Shown: positions 17,000 to 24,886 of the stretch, piece by piece
Position numbering within the stretch: position 1 is the stretch's first letter
Layout: each line of letters opens with the position of its first letter
NCBI RefSeq assembly: GCF_000718515.1
Contig: NZ_JNZS01000008.1
Span: 1 to 64,000 of the forward strand
Direction of reading: 5' to 3'
DNA from: Micromonospora parva
GTDB taxonomy: Bacteria; Actinomycetota; Actinomycetes; Mycobacteriales; Micromonosporaceae
DNA length: 64,000 bases
Translations under genes and position numbers: made by a program
Notes under the pieces: generated by a model
Told to the model about the DNA's origin: nothing
What the model saw: the letters and a program-made list of their open reading frames with translations, nothing else
Databases searched by the model: none

Positions 17000-17998
17000 A
17001 TGAGCGCGGTCATCGAGATCGAGGGTCTGCGCAAGACCTTCCACAGCCTGCGCAACGGCCGACGGGTGGCGGTGGACGGCTTCGACCTGCTGGTGGAGGC
17101 GGGCCAGGTGCACGGGTTCCTGGGCCCCAACGGCTCGGGCAAGACCACCACCCTGCGCGCCCTGCTCGGGCTGGTACGCGCCGACAGCGGGCGGATGACC
17201 GTGTTGGGTGAACCGTCGCCGGAGCTGCTGCCCCGGGTGGCGGGCCAGGTCGGGGCCATCGTGGAGAGCCCGCAGTTCTTCGGCAACTTCACCGGTCACC
17301 GCACCCTGCGGCTGTTGGCCCGGGCCGGCGGGGTGCCGGTCTCGCGGGTGGACCAGGTGCTGGATCTGGTGGGTCTGCACGACCGGGGCGATGATCGGGT
17401 GAAGAGCTACTCGCTGGGCATGAAGCAGCGCCTGGCGGTGGCGTCCGCGCTGTTGAAGGACCCGCGGTTGCTCATCCTGGACGAGCCGGCGAACGGGCTG
17501 GACCCGGCGGGCATCCGGGAGATGCGGGACCTGATGCGATCGCTGGCGGCCAACGGTGTGACGGTGCTGGTGTCCAGTCACATCCTGGGCGAGATCCAGC
17601 TGATCTGCGACCACGTCACGATCATTTCGCGGGGACGTCGGGTGGCGGCCGGCCGGGTGGACGAGGTGCTGGCGGGTCACGACCGGCATGAGTTCCTGGT
17701 GCGGGTGGCCGAGCCGGAGCGGGCCGTCGAGCTGCTGCACGCGGCCGGCCTGACGGCGGTCGTCGACGGCGAGGCGCTGGTGGTGAGCGGGGTGGGTGAC
17801 CCGACGGTGGTCAGTCGGGCGCTCGGCGAGCAGGGGCTGTGGGTGGGCGAGCTGACGCCGCTGCGGCCGGATCTGGAGAGCGTCTTCCTGGAGCTGACGG
17901 GCGCGTACGGGCCTTCGTCGGTGCCGCGGCAGGTCGACGACTCGTCGCCGCCGCGCGACGGCGCTGTTATCGATCTCGATCGGGGAGTGGACGCGTGA
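17000..17998 (+). CDS. ABC transporter ATP-binding protein (DrrA/BcrA-like)
   Basis: A 332-residue ATPase of an ABC-2-type exporter. Walker A GPNGSGKTTTLRALLGL, signature YSLGMKQRLAVASALL, Walker B RLLILDEPANGLDPAG and the H-loop in VLVSSHILGEIQ are intact. After the ATPase domain (about 1-235) comes the usual C-terminal accessory domain of drug-export ATPases (about 240-305) and an extra 25-residue tail rich in Ser, Asp and Arg. Its stop overlaps the permease start as GTGA, so the two products almost certainly form one transporter. The substrate is unknown. Confidence 0.92.
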   Translation: MSAVIEIEGLRKTFHSLRNGRRVAVDGFDLLVEAGQVHGFLGPNGSGKTTTLRALLGLVRADSGRMTVLGEPSPELLPRVAGQVGAIVESPQFFGNFTGHRTLRLLARAGGVPVSRVDQVLDLVGLHDRGDDRVKSYSLGMKQRLAVASALLKDPRLLILDEPANGLDPAGIREMRDLMRSLAANGVTVLVSSHILGEIQLICDHVTIISRGRRVAAGRVDEVLAGHDRHEFLVRVAEPERAVELLHAAGLTAVVDGEALVVSGVGDPTVVSRALGEQGLWVGELTPLRPDLESVFLELTGAYGPSSVPRQVDDSSPPRDGAVIDLDRGVDA

Positions 17999-19005
17999 AC
18001 CTGGTTCGTGCCGAGTTGGAGCGGCTGTCCGCGCGCCGCTTCGTGCAGCTCATGGTCGTCCTGTTGGTCTTCGCGTTCGCCGTCACGGCGGCGACCACGC
18101 TGGCTGGCTCGCACAAGCCGACCGCCAGTGAACTGAACTCGGCGCGGCAGCAGGCCGTCGACGCGCGTCGGAGCATGGAGACCACGCACCAGGAGTGCCT
18201 GGCCCGCCTGCAGGAAAGGTCGCCGACCGACACGAGCGAGTACTTCGCCGACTGCGCGGATCTCGATCCGGTCCGGCAGGAACGGCTGCCGATCGCCGCC
18301 GACTTCCTGCCGGGGGTGTTCAGCTTCGCCGAGCAGGCCGAGTCGCTGCTCTATTTCCTGATCGCGTTCCTGGTGCTGTTCGGCTTCCTGGTCGGCGCCT
18401 CCTACATCGGCGCGGATCTGAACTCGGGCGGCGTGGTGAATCTCCTGCTCTGGCGACCGCGCCGGTTGACGGTGCTCGCGGCCAAGTTGGGCACCCTGCT
18501 GGGTTCGGTGCTGGCCCTGTCCCTGTTGGCGTCGGTGGTCTACCTCGCCACCTTCTGGGTGATCGGGCAGAGCGCCGGGTTGCCGGGCCGGTTGGACGGT
18601 GACTTCTGGGGTTCGCTCGGCGCGGTGCACGGCCGGGGCATGGTGCTGGTGTTGCTGGCCTCCGCGCTCGGCTTCGCGATCGCCACGCTGGGTCGGCACA
18701 CGTCGGCGGCGCTGGGGGCGGTGGCGGCGTACGCGGTGGTGTGGGAGTTGGGCGGCCGTCTGGTGCTGCAGATCATCGACGCCCGACGGCCGGACCGACT
18801 GATGCTCTCCAGCTACATCGGGGCGTGGCTCAGCGGCGAGTCACGGTTCTTCGACCCGCAGCTCTGTGCCGCCACCGCGGGCACCGGCTACTGCTCGGGC
18901 CTCTACACCCTGACCTGGGGCCCGGCGCTGCTGGTGCTGGTCGCGTTGACCGGCGGGCTGACCGTGCTGGCGTTCGCCGTGTTCCGTCGCCGCGACCTGA
19001 TCTGA
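17995..19005 (+). CDS. ABC-2-type permease subunit
   Basis: A 336-residue membrane protein from GTG 17995, overlapping the ATPase stop by 4 nt. Six hydrophobic segments are visible: residues 15-38, 116-140 (YFLIAFLVLFGFLVGASYIG), 160-190, 218-232, 240-258 and a last one ending near FRRRDLI. A large extracellular loop (about 40-112) contains a Cys pair, and another Cys pair (LCAATAGTGYCSG) precedes the final helix. It is the membrane partner of the preceding ATPase in a two-gene exporter operon that ends at a strong hairpin. Confidence 0.88.
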   Translation: MNLVRAELERLSARRFVQLMVVLLVFAFAVTAATTLAGSHKPTASELNSARQQAVDARRSMETTHQECLARLQERSPTDTSEYFADCADLDPVRQERLPIAADFLPGVFSFAEQAESLLYFLIAFLVLFGFLVGASYIGADLNSGGVVNLLLWRPRRLTVLAAKLGTLLGSVLALSLLASVVYLATFWVIGQSAGLPGRLDGDFWGSLGAVHGRGMVLVLLASALGFAIATLGRHTSAALGAVAAYAVVWELGGRLVLQIIDARRPDRLMLSSYIGAWLSGESRFFDPQLCAATAGTGYCSGLYTLTWGPALLVLVALTGGLTVLAFAVFRRRDLI

Positions 19006-19012
19006 CGCCGCA

Positions 19013-19044
19013 CCGGGCCGCCCGTCCCGCAATGGGCGGCCCGG
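19013..19044 (+). terminator. Hairpin terminator after ABC exporter operon
   Basis: CCGGGCCGCCC and GGGCGGCCCGG form a perfect 11-bp stem around a 10-nt loop, 8 bp after the permease stop. Confidence 0.7.
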
Positions 19045-19131
19045 CGCACCGGGACAGCCCGGTACGCGGCAAGGGCTTGCGACTCACCGAGGCGCGGTGA
19101 AATATTCCTTCACATGACCGCCGCAGCGCGC

Positions 19132-20307
19132 TCAGCCGACGGTGGAGCCGAACACCTCGTCGCGCACCGCGTCCAGGGCGGTGCGCAGCGCGCCGTGCAG
19201 GATCGGCTCCTCGGTCAGCCCGGTCGGCACCACCCGCGGCTGGACCAGGGTGATCGCGGCGACCTCCTGCTGCACCCGGTCGGCGAGGGCCGCCCCACCG
19301 GCCTGGCCCACCTCGCCGGCGAGCACGACGAGCGGTGGGTCCAGCACCACGCAGGTGCTGGCCACGCCGAGCGCGAGCCGGCGGGCCAGTTCGTCGAGCA
19401 TCGGGCCGCCGTCGGCGCCGGCCGCGACGGCCGCGCGGACCGCCTCGGCGGCGTCGGCGTCCGGGTAGCCGTGCTCGGCGGCCACCGCGCGCACCGAGTC
19501 CGCGCCGACCAGCTGCTGGAAGGCCGGCTTGGCGCGCCGGGAGACATCGCGCGGGATGGGTGCGCCGGGCACCGGCAGGTAGCCGATCTCGCCGGCCGCA
19601 CCGCTGCTGCCGTGGTGCAACCGCCCGCCCAGCATGATCGCCAGGCCGACGCCGGCACCCACCCAGACCAGCACGAAGTCCGCCAGCCCCTGGGCGGCGC
19701 CGGACTGCGCCTCGGCCACCGCGGCCAGGTTGACGTCGTTCTCGAAGACCACCGGCGTGTGCAGGTCGTCCCGCAGCGCGGCGAGCAGGCCGCTGTGCCA
19801 ACGGGGCAGGTTGAAGGCGAAGGTGATGTCGCCGGTACCGGGGTCGACCAGGCCCGGCGTGCCGAGCACGATGCGTCGTACGCTGCTCAGCTGCGCCTGG
19901 GCGCTGCTCGCCGCCTGCACGACGGCGTTGTGCACCACGCCCACCGGGTCGTCGGTGTCCCGGGTCGACTGTTCCACCCGGCCGATGACGGCACCGGTGA
20001 TGTCGGCGCACGCGGCCACCACCCGGTCCGGCCCGACGTCCACGCCGACCACGTGCGCGCTGCCCGGGCGGACAGCGTAGAGCTGGGCGTTCGGCCCGCG
20101 CCCGCCGGCCTGCTCGCCGACCCGCGCCACGAGGCCGCGCTCCTCCAGCCGCTCGACCAGTTGCGAGGCGGTGACCTTCGACAGCCCGGTCAGCTCGCCG
20201 AGTCGGGCGCGGGTCAGCGGGCCGCGCTCAAGGAGCAGCTCCAGTGCGGCACGGTCGTTGAGCGCCCGCAACAGGCGGGGGGTGCCGGGCAGCCGGGTCG
20301 CACTCAT
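19132..20307 (-). CDS. ROK-family transcriptional repressor
   Basis: A 391-residue regulator from ATG 20307 (AGAGGA site upstream; the frame extends 41 codons further without homology). The N-terminal winged HTH is at about 10-75 (RARLGELTGLSKVTASQLVE). The ROK sugar-sensing domain follows (about 85-390), with VVGVDVGPDRVVAACADITG, FVLVWVGAGVGLAIMLGGRL and GAAGEIGYLPVPGAP. The gene is divergent from a NagZ-like beta-N-acetylhexosaminidase, and an AT-rich palindrome lies just before its start. This fits a repressor responding to an amino sugar released by that enzyme (inference). Confidence 0.92.
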   Translation of the reverse strand: MSATRLPGTPRLLRALNDRAALELLLERGPLTRARLGELTGLSKVTASQLVERLEERGLVARVGEQAGGRGPNAQLYAVRPGSAHVVGVDVGPDRVVAACADITGAVIGRVEQSTRDTDDPVGVVHNAVVQAASSAQAQLSSVRRIVLGTPGLVDPGTGDITFAFNLPRWHSGLLAALRDDLHTPVVFENDVNLAAVAEAQSGAAQGLADFVLVWVGAGVGLAIMLGGRLHHGSSGAAGEIGYLPVPGAPIPRDVSRRAKPAFQQLVGADSVRAVAAEHGYPDADAAEAVRAAVAAGADGGPMLDELARRLALGVASTCVVLDPPLVVLAGEVGQAGGAALADRVQQEVAAITLVQPRVVPTGLTEEPILHGALRTALDAVRDEVFGSTVG

Positions 20308-20323
20308 GACACGTCCTCTAGTT

Positions 20324-20340
20324 TTAGTAAACTTTGCTAA
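20324..20340. promoter_or_regulatory. Palindromic operator for ROK repressor
   Basis: TTAGTAAA-C-TTTGCTAA is a near-perfect inverted repeat (one mismatch) in an otherwise very GC-rich region, 16 bp upstream of the ROK start. It overlaps the likely minus-strand promoter. This is the size and AT-rich character of NagC/XylR-type operators. Confidence 0.65.
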
Positions 20341-20476
20341 CTGTAAACCAACCTGCGAACGGGTAGCCGTAGCGTAACGGCCACCCGGCGGTGGGACGCT
20401 CGGCCAAGTCGGCAGGGCCAGGACCACCACCGGTACGACGTTTCGTACCCGCGGGACACCGAAGGGGGAAGATCAC

Positions 20477-21931
20477 GTGGGGTTGGATCCAGGACTGCGC
20501 CGGCTGGCGCTGGGCACGCTCCTCGCCGCGTACCCGGGACCGGTCCCGCCGGACTGGGCGGTCGACCTGCTGGCCGACGGCCTGGCCGGGCACACCCTGT
20601 TCGGCACCAACGTGCACGACCCCGCCCAGGTGGCGGCGAGCACCGCCGCGCTGCGCGCCGGTCGGCCGGACGCGCTGATCGCCATCGACGAGGAAGGCGG
20701 CGACGTGACCCGGCTGGCGCACGCCACCGGCAGCCCGTACCCCGGCAACGCCGCCCTCGGTGCGATCGGCGACGTGGCACTCACCCGGCGGGTCTACCAG
20801 GCGATCGGCGCCGAACTGGCCGCGCTCGGCATCACCGTCAACCTCGCCCCCACAGTCGACGTCAACACCGCCGACGACAACCCGGTGATCGGCACCCGGT
20901 CCTTCGGCGCGGATCCGGTGCGGGTGGCCGCCCACTCGGCCGCCGCCGTGACCGGGTTGCAGGCCGCCGGCGTGGCCGCCTGCGCCAAACACTTCCCCGG
21001 GCACGGCGCCACCGTCAAGGACTCCCACCACGAGCTGCCCACCGTGGACGCGGCGCTGAGCCTGCTCCGCCAGCGGGACCTACCGCCGTTCGCGGCCGTC
21101 GTCGCCGCCGGCGCTCGCGCCGTGATGACCGCGCACATCCGGGTGCCGGCACTCACCGGCGCCGACCCGGCCACCTTCAGCCGCGCCGTCCTGGTCGACC
21201 TGCTGCGCACCGAGTACGGCTTCACCGGCACCGTCATCACCGACGCGCTGGAGATGAAGGGGGCCGCGGTGGCCGCCGGCGGCGTCGGGCCGGCCGCGGT
21301 CCGGGCCCTGAGCGCGGGCGCCGACCTGCTCTGCATCGGCGCGCGGGTCGACGCCGAGCTGGTCGAACGGGTGGCCGCCGAGATCGTCGACGCGCTCGCC
21401 GACGGCCGGCTCGCGATGGCCCGGGTCGAGGAGGCCGCCGGTCGCGCCGCCGATCTCGCCGCCTGGACCCGGGCCGCCAGCGGGTCGCCGGGCACCGAGG
21501 ACGCCGACCTGGGGTACGCGGCGGCGCGCCGGGCGATCCGGGTGGACGGCCTGCTCACCGGCCTGGACCAGGCACTGGTGGTGCAACTGCACACCGAGTC
21601 GACGATCGCCGAGGGCCGGGTGCCGTGGGGCCTCGGTCCGCACCTGGACGGGGTGCCGGAAATCCGGGTGATCGCCACCGAGACCGACCCGGCCACGCTG
21701 CGCGGGTTGGCCGGCGACCGTCCCATCGTGCTGGTCGGGCGACACCTGCACCGGCTGCCCGGCGGCCCGGAGCTGATCGCCGACCTGGCCGCGCAGCACC
21801 CGGTGACAGTGGTGGAGATGGGCTGGCCGGCGCAGTGGCGGCCAGCGGGCGTCCGCGCCTTCGTCACCACCTACGGAGCGAGCCACGCCAACGGTCGCGC
21901 TGCCGCCGAGGCGCTCGGCCTGGCCGGCTGA
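20477..21931 (+). CDS. Glycoside hydrolase family 3 beta-N-acetylhexosaminidase (NagZ-like)
   Basis: A 484-residue cytoplasmic GH3 enzyme (no signal peptide) from GTG 20477 with a GAAGGGGGA site. The NagZ-type signature with its Asp-His acid/base dyad is present: KHFPGHGATVKDSHHELP. The substrate-binding ALIAIDEEGGDVTRL and the nucleophile region GTVITDALEMKGAA are also clear. After the TIM barrel (to about 335), a C-terminal domain of about 150 residues resembles the GH3 C-domain seen in longer NagZ proteins. Likely role: removal of terminal GlcNAc from recycled cell-wall muropeptides or chitin fragments. Divergent from the ROK repressor, which probably controls it. Confidence 0.93.
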   Translation: MGLDPGLRRLALGTLLAAYPGPVPPDWAVDLLADGLAGHTLFGTNVHDPAQVAASTAALRAGRPDALIAIDEEGGDVTRLAHATGSPYPGNAALGAIGDVALTRRVYQAIGAELAALGITVNLAPTVDVNTADDNPVIGTRSFGADPVRVAAHSAAAVTGLQAAGVAACAKHFPGHGATVKDSHHELPTVDAALSLLRQRDLPPFAAVVAAGARAVMTAHIRVPALTGADPATFSRAVLVDLLRTEYGFTGTVITDALEMKGAAVAAGGVGPAAVRALSAGADLLCIGARVDAELVERVAAEIVDALADGRLAMARVEEAAGRAADLAAWTRAASGSPGTEDADLGYAAARRAIRVDGLLTGLDQALVVQLHTESTIAEGRVPWGLGPHLDGVPEIRVIATETDPATLRGLAGDRPIVLVGRHLHRLPGGPELIADLAAQHPVTVVEMGWPAQWRPAGVRAFVTTYGASHANGRAAAEALGLAG

Positions 21932-22154
21932 GCCATCCGTTCCCCGATCGGTGCTCGACCTCATTCGCACGCTCCGTCACTGACCCGCCGACCCGCTCGA
22001 TCGGGCGAAGAAGCAGGTCAAGTCCACTTCTCGACACTCCGAACCGACAGCTTCAACCTTGCCCCAAGCCTTCTCGATACGTAGCGTGATCGACACGTAG
22101 CGGCTCGCCCCCGGGCGGGGCCGTTACACCGGAACCGGGGCCTGGGGGGAGGTT

Positions 22155-22190
22155 GCGGACCGTGGATCCGGCCCGGGATCCACGGTCCGC
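22155..22190. terminator. Perfect 15-bp stem-loop
   Basis: GCGGACCGTGGATCC, loop GGCCCG, then the exact complement. It lies 220 bp after the nagZ-like stop and 130 bp after the GNAT stop, and it may terminate either transcript. Confidence 0.6.
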
Positions 22191-22225
22191 GCCCAATGCC
22201 GGCTCAGCCACGGACCCATCCGCGC

Positions 22226-22295
22226 CGATCTTGCAGTTTCGGTCGTCGAGATGCGGGCCAATGCCCGCTATGTCGCAACAGAAAACGCAAGATCG
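22226..22295. repeat. Long imperfect palindrome with CGATCTTGC ends
   Basis: The outer arms CGATCTTGC and GCAAGATCG match exactly. The inner arms GCGGGC/GCCCGC close a CAAT loop, and the sequence between is largely complementary with small bulges (GTTTC against GAAAAC). Palindromes with these ends look like dispersed intergenic repeats of this bacterial group, but no second copy exists in this window. Confidence 0.5.
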
Positions 22296-22322
22296 CGGGC
22301 CGCTTGGGCTGGGGGGCGCGGG

Positions 22323-22985
22323 TCAGCGCGGATAGACCCCGTACGCGCGCCAGCCCCGGTTTGGGAACCCGGCCGCTTCGGCGACCCGGGCCGAGGCGTG
22401 ATTGTCCCGCTCGTGCAGGTAGGTGGGCACCGCACCCTCGTCGAGCACCCGCCGTGCCGCCTGGGCCACCAGTCGACGGGCGAGGCCGCGCCCCTGGGCG
22501 GCCGGCACGGTGCCAACTGCCAACTCGTGCCCGTACGCGTCGTGTCGTTTGATCCCGGCACCGGCCAGGTAGGCGCCGTCCGGGGCACGGACCACGAGCA
22601 CCGGCCGATCGAAGAGCCGCAGCCAGGGCGGCAGCCCGGCAGCTGTCGGCTCGGTCCACTCCCCCACATCGGGCAGCGGCGCGGGGGCCACGCTCCACCG
22701 GAAGGGGCCGTCGTGTACGCAGAACTCGGGCCGGCCGACGGCCTCCGGCAGCGCGGCGAGCAGGCGGTTCGGCGTACGGCTGACCAGCGCGCGGATCGCC
22801 GCCACGCGGTCCGGCGCCACGGAGAGCACGGCGCTGCGCCCGGTGTCCACGGCGAGCGCGGGGCGCAGTCGGCCGTCCCAGGCCGGTTTGGCCCGTCGCT
22901 GCGAGGCGACCACGTGCAACCCCGGCCCGGCCGGCCATTGGCCGAGCCAGCTGGCCAGGTGCAGGTGAAGTCGCCGGTCGAGCAT
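22323..22985 (-). CDS. GNAT-family N-acetyltransferase
   Basis: A 220-residue protein from ATG 22985, preceded by a GGGGAGG site; a GTG-ATG region 18 bp upstream is less likely. The GNAT domain is C-terminal (about 100-220): the acetyl-CoA loop VGTVPAAQGRGLARRLVAQA matches Q/RxxGxG/A exactly, followed by VPTYLHERDNHASARVAEAA and GFPNRGWRAYGVYPR. The first 90 residues form a variable substrate-binding region. The substrate is unknown. It is divergent from a 64-residue hypothetical gene about 170 bp away. Confidence 0.87.
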   Translation of the reverse strand: MLDRRLHLHLASWLGQWPAGPGLHVVASQRRAKPAWDGRLRPALAVDTGRSAVLSVAPDRVAAIRALVSRTPNRLLAALPEAVGRPEFCVHDGPFRWSVAPAPLPDVGEWTEPTAAGLPPWLRLFDRPVLVVRAPDGAYLAGAGIKRHDAYGHELAVGTVPAAQGRGLARRLVAQAARRVLDEGAVPTYLHERDNHASARVAEAAGFPNRGWRAYGVYPR

Positions 22986-23156
22986 GCGCACCTCCCCGGT
23001 CACCCGACCCGTCGTGGATCACCGTACGCCCGGACGGCGGGGCCGGGCGCAGGATACGTCAGAGCCGAGTGGGCAAGGGGTACGGGAACCAGGAGCACAA
23101 ATCGACCGTCATATGTATTTCCATACCTGGACACCTTTCTTTGGGACGGTGAACGC

Positions 23157-23351
23157 ATGCCGATTCAGCCGAACGACCAGTACGAGCAGGACCCCGAGCG
23201 ACTCTGGCGGGCGGCGGAGGCCGTCGGCGGCAATCCGCCCCAGCCGCGCTACCGGAACCCCCGGACGATCGGCAGCGGTGACCTGTCGTGGGCCGGGCTG
23301 AACAAGCTGCCCGCCGGCAGCTCCAGTCGGCACCGCCTGAACACCCACTGA
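23157..23351 (+). CDS. Small hypothetical protein (64 aa)
   Basis: A short, hydrophilic, Pro/Arg-rich protein from ATG 23157 (MPIQPNDQYEQDPERLWRAA ... GLNKLPAGSSSRHRLNTH). It has no membrane segment or Cys. The third-base GC bias of the codons fits this frame better than the opposite strand, and the upstream 50 bp are relatively AT-rich (CATATGTATTTCC), as expected for a promoter. I do not recognise a family. It precedes the 172-residue gene by 135 bp and may share its transcript. Confidence 0.5.
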   Translation: MPIQPNDQYEQDPERLWRAAEAVGGNPPQPRYRNPRTIGSGDLSWAGLNKLPAGSSSRHRLNTH

Positions 23352-23486
23352 CGCCGGCCGTCACGGCGACCGCCGGGGAGTACGGGGGGCGACACACCGG
23401 AGGAGGTCCAGCGGCGGCTTTCGCACACCTGTCGGGTAATTTCTTGTGGTCCCTCATCCCGGCCTACGACAGGAGAAGCTCCGCGC

Positions 23487-24005
23487 ATGGGCAAGAAGAC
23501 GATCCACGTCTCCGACTTCACCGGCACGGTTCTGCAGCAGGACGACGAGGTGGTCCGCGTCGTCGTGCTGGAGCACCCGGACCTGGTCGCCGGGCCCGTG
23601 CAGTTGGACGCCACCCCGGGCGAGGTGGAGAACATCGACGACGCCGCGCTGGACGTGGCGGTGGTCGAGATCCACGACCGGCACGGTGGCGGCGAGCCTC
23701 GCCGGGTGGTGCTGACGGCCAGCGAGTTCGACGCGATGGCCACCGACGTGCCGATGGCGCAGTTGCTGAAGACGGCCGAGCGGGTCCGCCCTCCCAAGGC
23801 CCGCAAGAGCGCCGAGAAGATCGACTACGGCACGCTGGAGCACGCCGGAAAGCCGCACCGGGGTCGGGTCACCGAGGAGGAGGCGCGGCTGGTGCGCGAG
23901 CAGCTCGACGAGGTCAACAAGCGCCTCGCCGACGCGGGCGTACGCCAGATCGACCCGACCGATCCGGAGCACGCCCTGCGGTACGGCTTCCCCGACGTCT
24001 CCTGA
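23487..24005 (+). CDS. Conserved hypothetical protein (172 aa), Lsr2-like style
   Basis: A soluble protein from ATG 23487 with an AGGAGAAG site. The N-terminus (MGKKTIHVSDFTGTVLQQDD) is beta-rich and is followed by a helical, basic middle (KTAERVRPPKARKSAEKIDY). The end (KPHRGRVTEEEARLVREQLD ... VRQIDPTDPEHALRYGF) has a helical hairpin and the conserved-looking DPTDPEHALRYGF tail. The layout recalls small nucleoid-associated proteins with an N-terminal oligomerisation domain, but I cannot assign it to Lsr2. Function unknown. A hairpin terminator follows the stop. Confidence 0.78.
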   Translation: MGKKTIHVSDFTGTVLQQDDEVVRVVVLEHPDLVAGPVQLDATPGEVENIDDAALDVAVVEIHDRHGGGEPRRVVLTASEFDAMATDVPMAQLLKTAERVRPPKARKSAEKIDYGTLEHAGKPHRGRVTEEEARLVREQLDEVNKRLADAGVRQIDPTDPEHALRYGFPDVS

Positions 24006-24014
24006 CCGACCCGC

Positions 24015-24041
24015 GTCAGCGGGCCTTCCCGGCCCGCTGAC
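24015..24041. terminator. Bidirectional hairpin terminator
   Basis: GTCAGCGGGCC and GGCCCGCTGAC form a perfect 11-bp stem around TTCCC, between two convergent genes 52 bp apart. Confidence 0.75.
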
Positions 24042-24057
24042 CGATGGCGGCGTCGGG

Positions 24058-24825
24058 CTATCGGGCGTCGTCACCTGGTTCGGCGTCGTTGACCGCCCTG
24101 GTGGCGTTGACCGCCGCGGCGAGGGCGGCGACCAGGTCGGTCTCGACCGCTGCCTTCTCCAGGCCGAGGTCGGTGAGCACACCAGCGCCGTCCTCCTGTT
24201 CGAGCAGGGCGAGCAGGAGGTGCTCGGTGCCGATGTAGTTGTGCCCGAGACGCAGCGCCTCCCGGAAGGTCAGCTCCAACGCCTTCTTGCCGCGTGCGTC
24301 GTACGGGATGAGGTCCGGGACCTGCTCGGACCGCGGCGGGAGGACGGCTGCGACCGCCTCGCGCACCGCCTCGGGAGTGACCCCGCGACCGGCCATCACC
24401 CTGGCGGCCAGCGCGTCCGGCTCGGCGAGCAGGCCCAGCACCAGGTGCTCGGGGCCGATCTCGACGTTGCCGCTGGCGCGGGCCTCCTCCTGGGAGGCCA
24501 TCACGACGTTGCGGGCGCGCGGGGTGAACCGGCCGAAGCCGGCGTTGGGGTCGAGCGCGGCCGCGTCGGTCGCCTTCGGCACGAAGCGCTTCTGGGCGGC
24601 CTGCTTGGTGACCCCCATGCTGCGGCCGATGTCGGTCCAGGAGGCGCCCGAGCGCCGGGCCTGGTCGACGAAGTGCCCGATCAGATGGTCGGCGACCTCA
24701 CCGAGGTGGTCGGCGACGAGCACCGCGTCGGTGAGCTGGTCGAGCGCGTCGGTGTGCAGCTTCTTGATCGACTGAATGAGGTCGTCGAGCTTCAGCGCGT
24801 TACTCATCTCGCTGGGTTCCGTCAT
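24058..24825 (-). CDS. Clp N-terminal domain protein with HTH-like N-terminus
   Basis: A 255-residue protein that carries the ClpA/ClpC N-terminal repeat domain without any AAA+ ATPase module. The two repeats are FTPRARNVVMASQEEARASG ... GPEHLVLGLLAEPDALAARV (about 90-140) and FREALRLGHNYIGTEHLLLA (about 185-230). Residues about 35-75 contain a sequence resembling a helix-turn-helix (GASWTDIGRSMGVTKQAAQK). Such stand-alone Clp_N proteins could be substrate adaptors or modulators of the ClpCP protease. The gene seems to be transcribed leaderless from a strong promoter with two identical operators, hinting at autoregulation through the HTH-like region (inference). Confidence 0.88.
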   Translation of the reverse strand: MTEPSEMSNALKLDDLIQSIKKLHTDALDQLTDAVLVADHLGEVADHLIGHFVDQARRSGASWTDIGRSMGVTKQAAQKRFVPKATDAAALDPNAGFGRFTPRARNVVMASQEEARASGNVEIGPEHLVLGLLAEPDALAARVMAGRGVTPEAVREAVAAVLPPRSEQVPDLIPYDARGKKALELTFREALRLGHNYIGTEHLLLALLEQEDGAGVLTDLGLEKAAVETDLVAALAAAVNATRAVNDAEPGDDAR

Positions 24826-24827
24826 GC

Positions 24828-24872
24828 GTCAACTATAGGTTGACGACCCCCCTTCGTCAACGCTGGGTTGAC
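24828..24872 (-). promoter_or_regulatory. Leaderless promoter with two GTCAAC-N5-GTTGAC operators
   Basis: On the minus strand TTGACG (24860-24855), a 17-nt spacer and TATAGT (24837-24832) form a near-consensus promoter; the -10 box ends 6 nt before the ATG, so the mRNA should be leaderless. Two identical inverted repeats GTCAAC-N5-GTTGAC sit at 24828-24844 (over the -10) and 24856-24872 (over the -35), with centres 28 bp apart. A bound dimer at either would block polymerase. Confidence 0.72.
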
Positions 24873-24886
24873 GTTTCCGTCTCCGA

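Larger units (their letters stand above)
21932..22322. other. Gene-free gap containing two hairpin elements
   Basis: No open frame here has family similarity or a credible ribosome-binding site. The 391 bp lie between two convergent genes. They hold a perfect 15-bp-stem hairpin (22155-22190) and a longer imperfect palindrome (22226-22295), described separately. Confidence 0.6.

Noticed and set aside
16026..17998. The minus-strand ATPase (16026) being the partner of the plus-strand permease.
   Set aside because: They are on opposite strands, and the permease overlaps its own ATPase (17000-17998); the minus-strand ATPase is better left without a partner.
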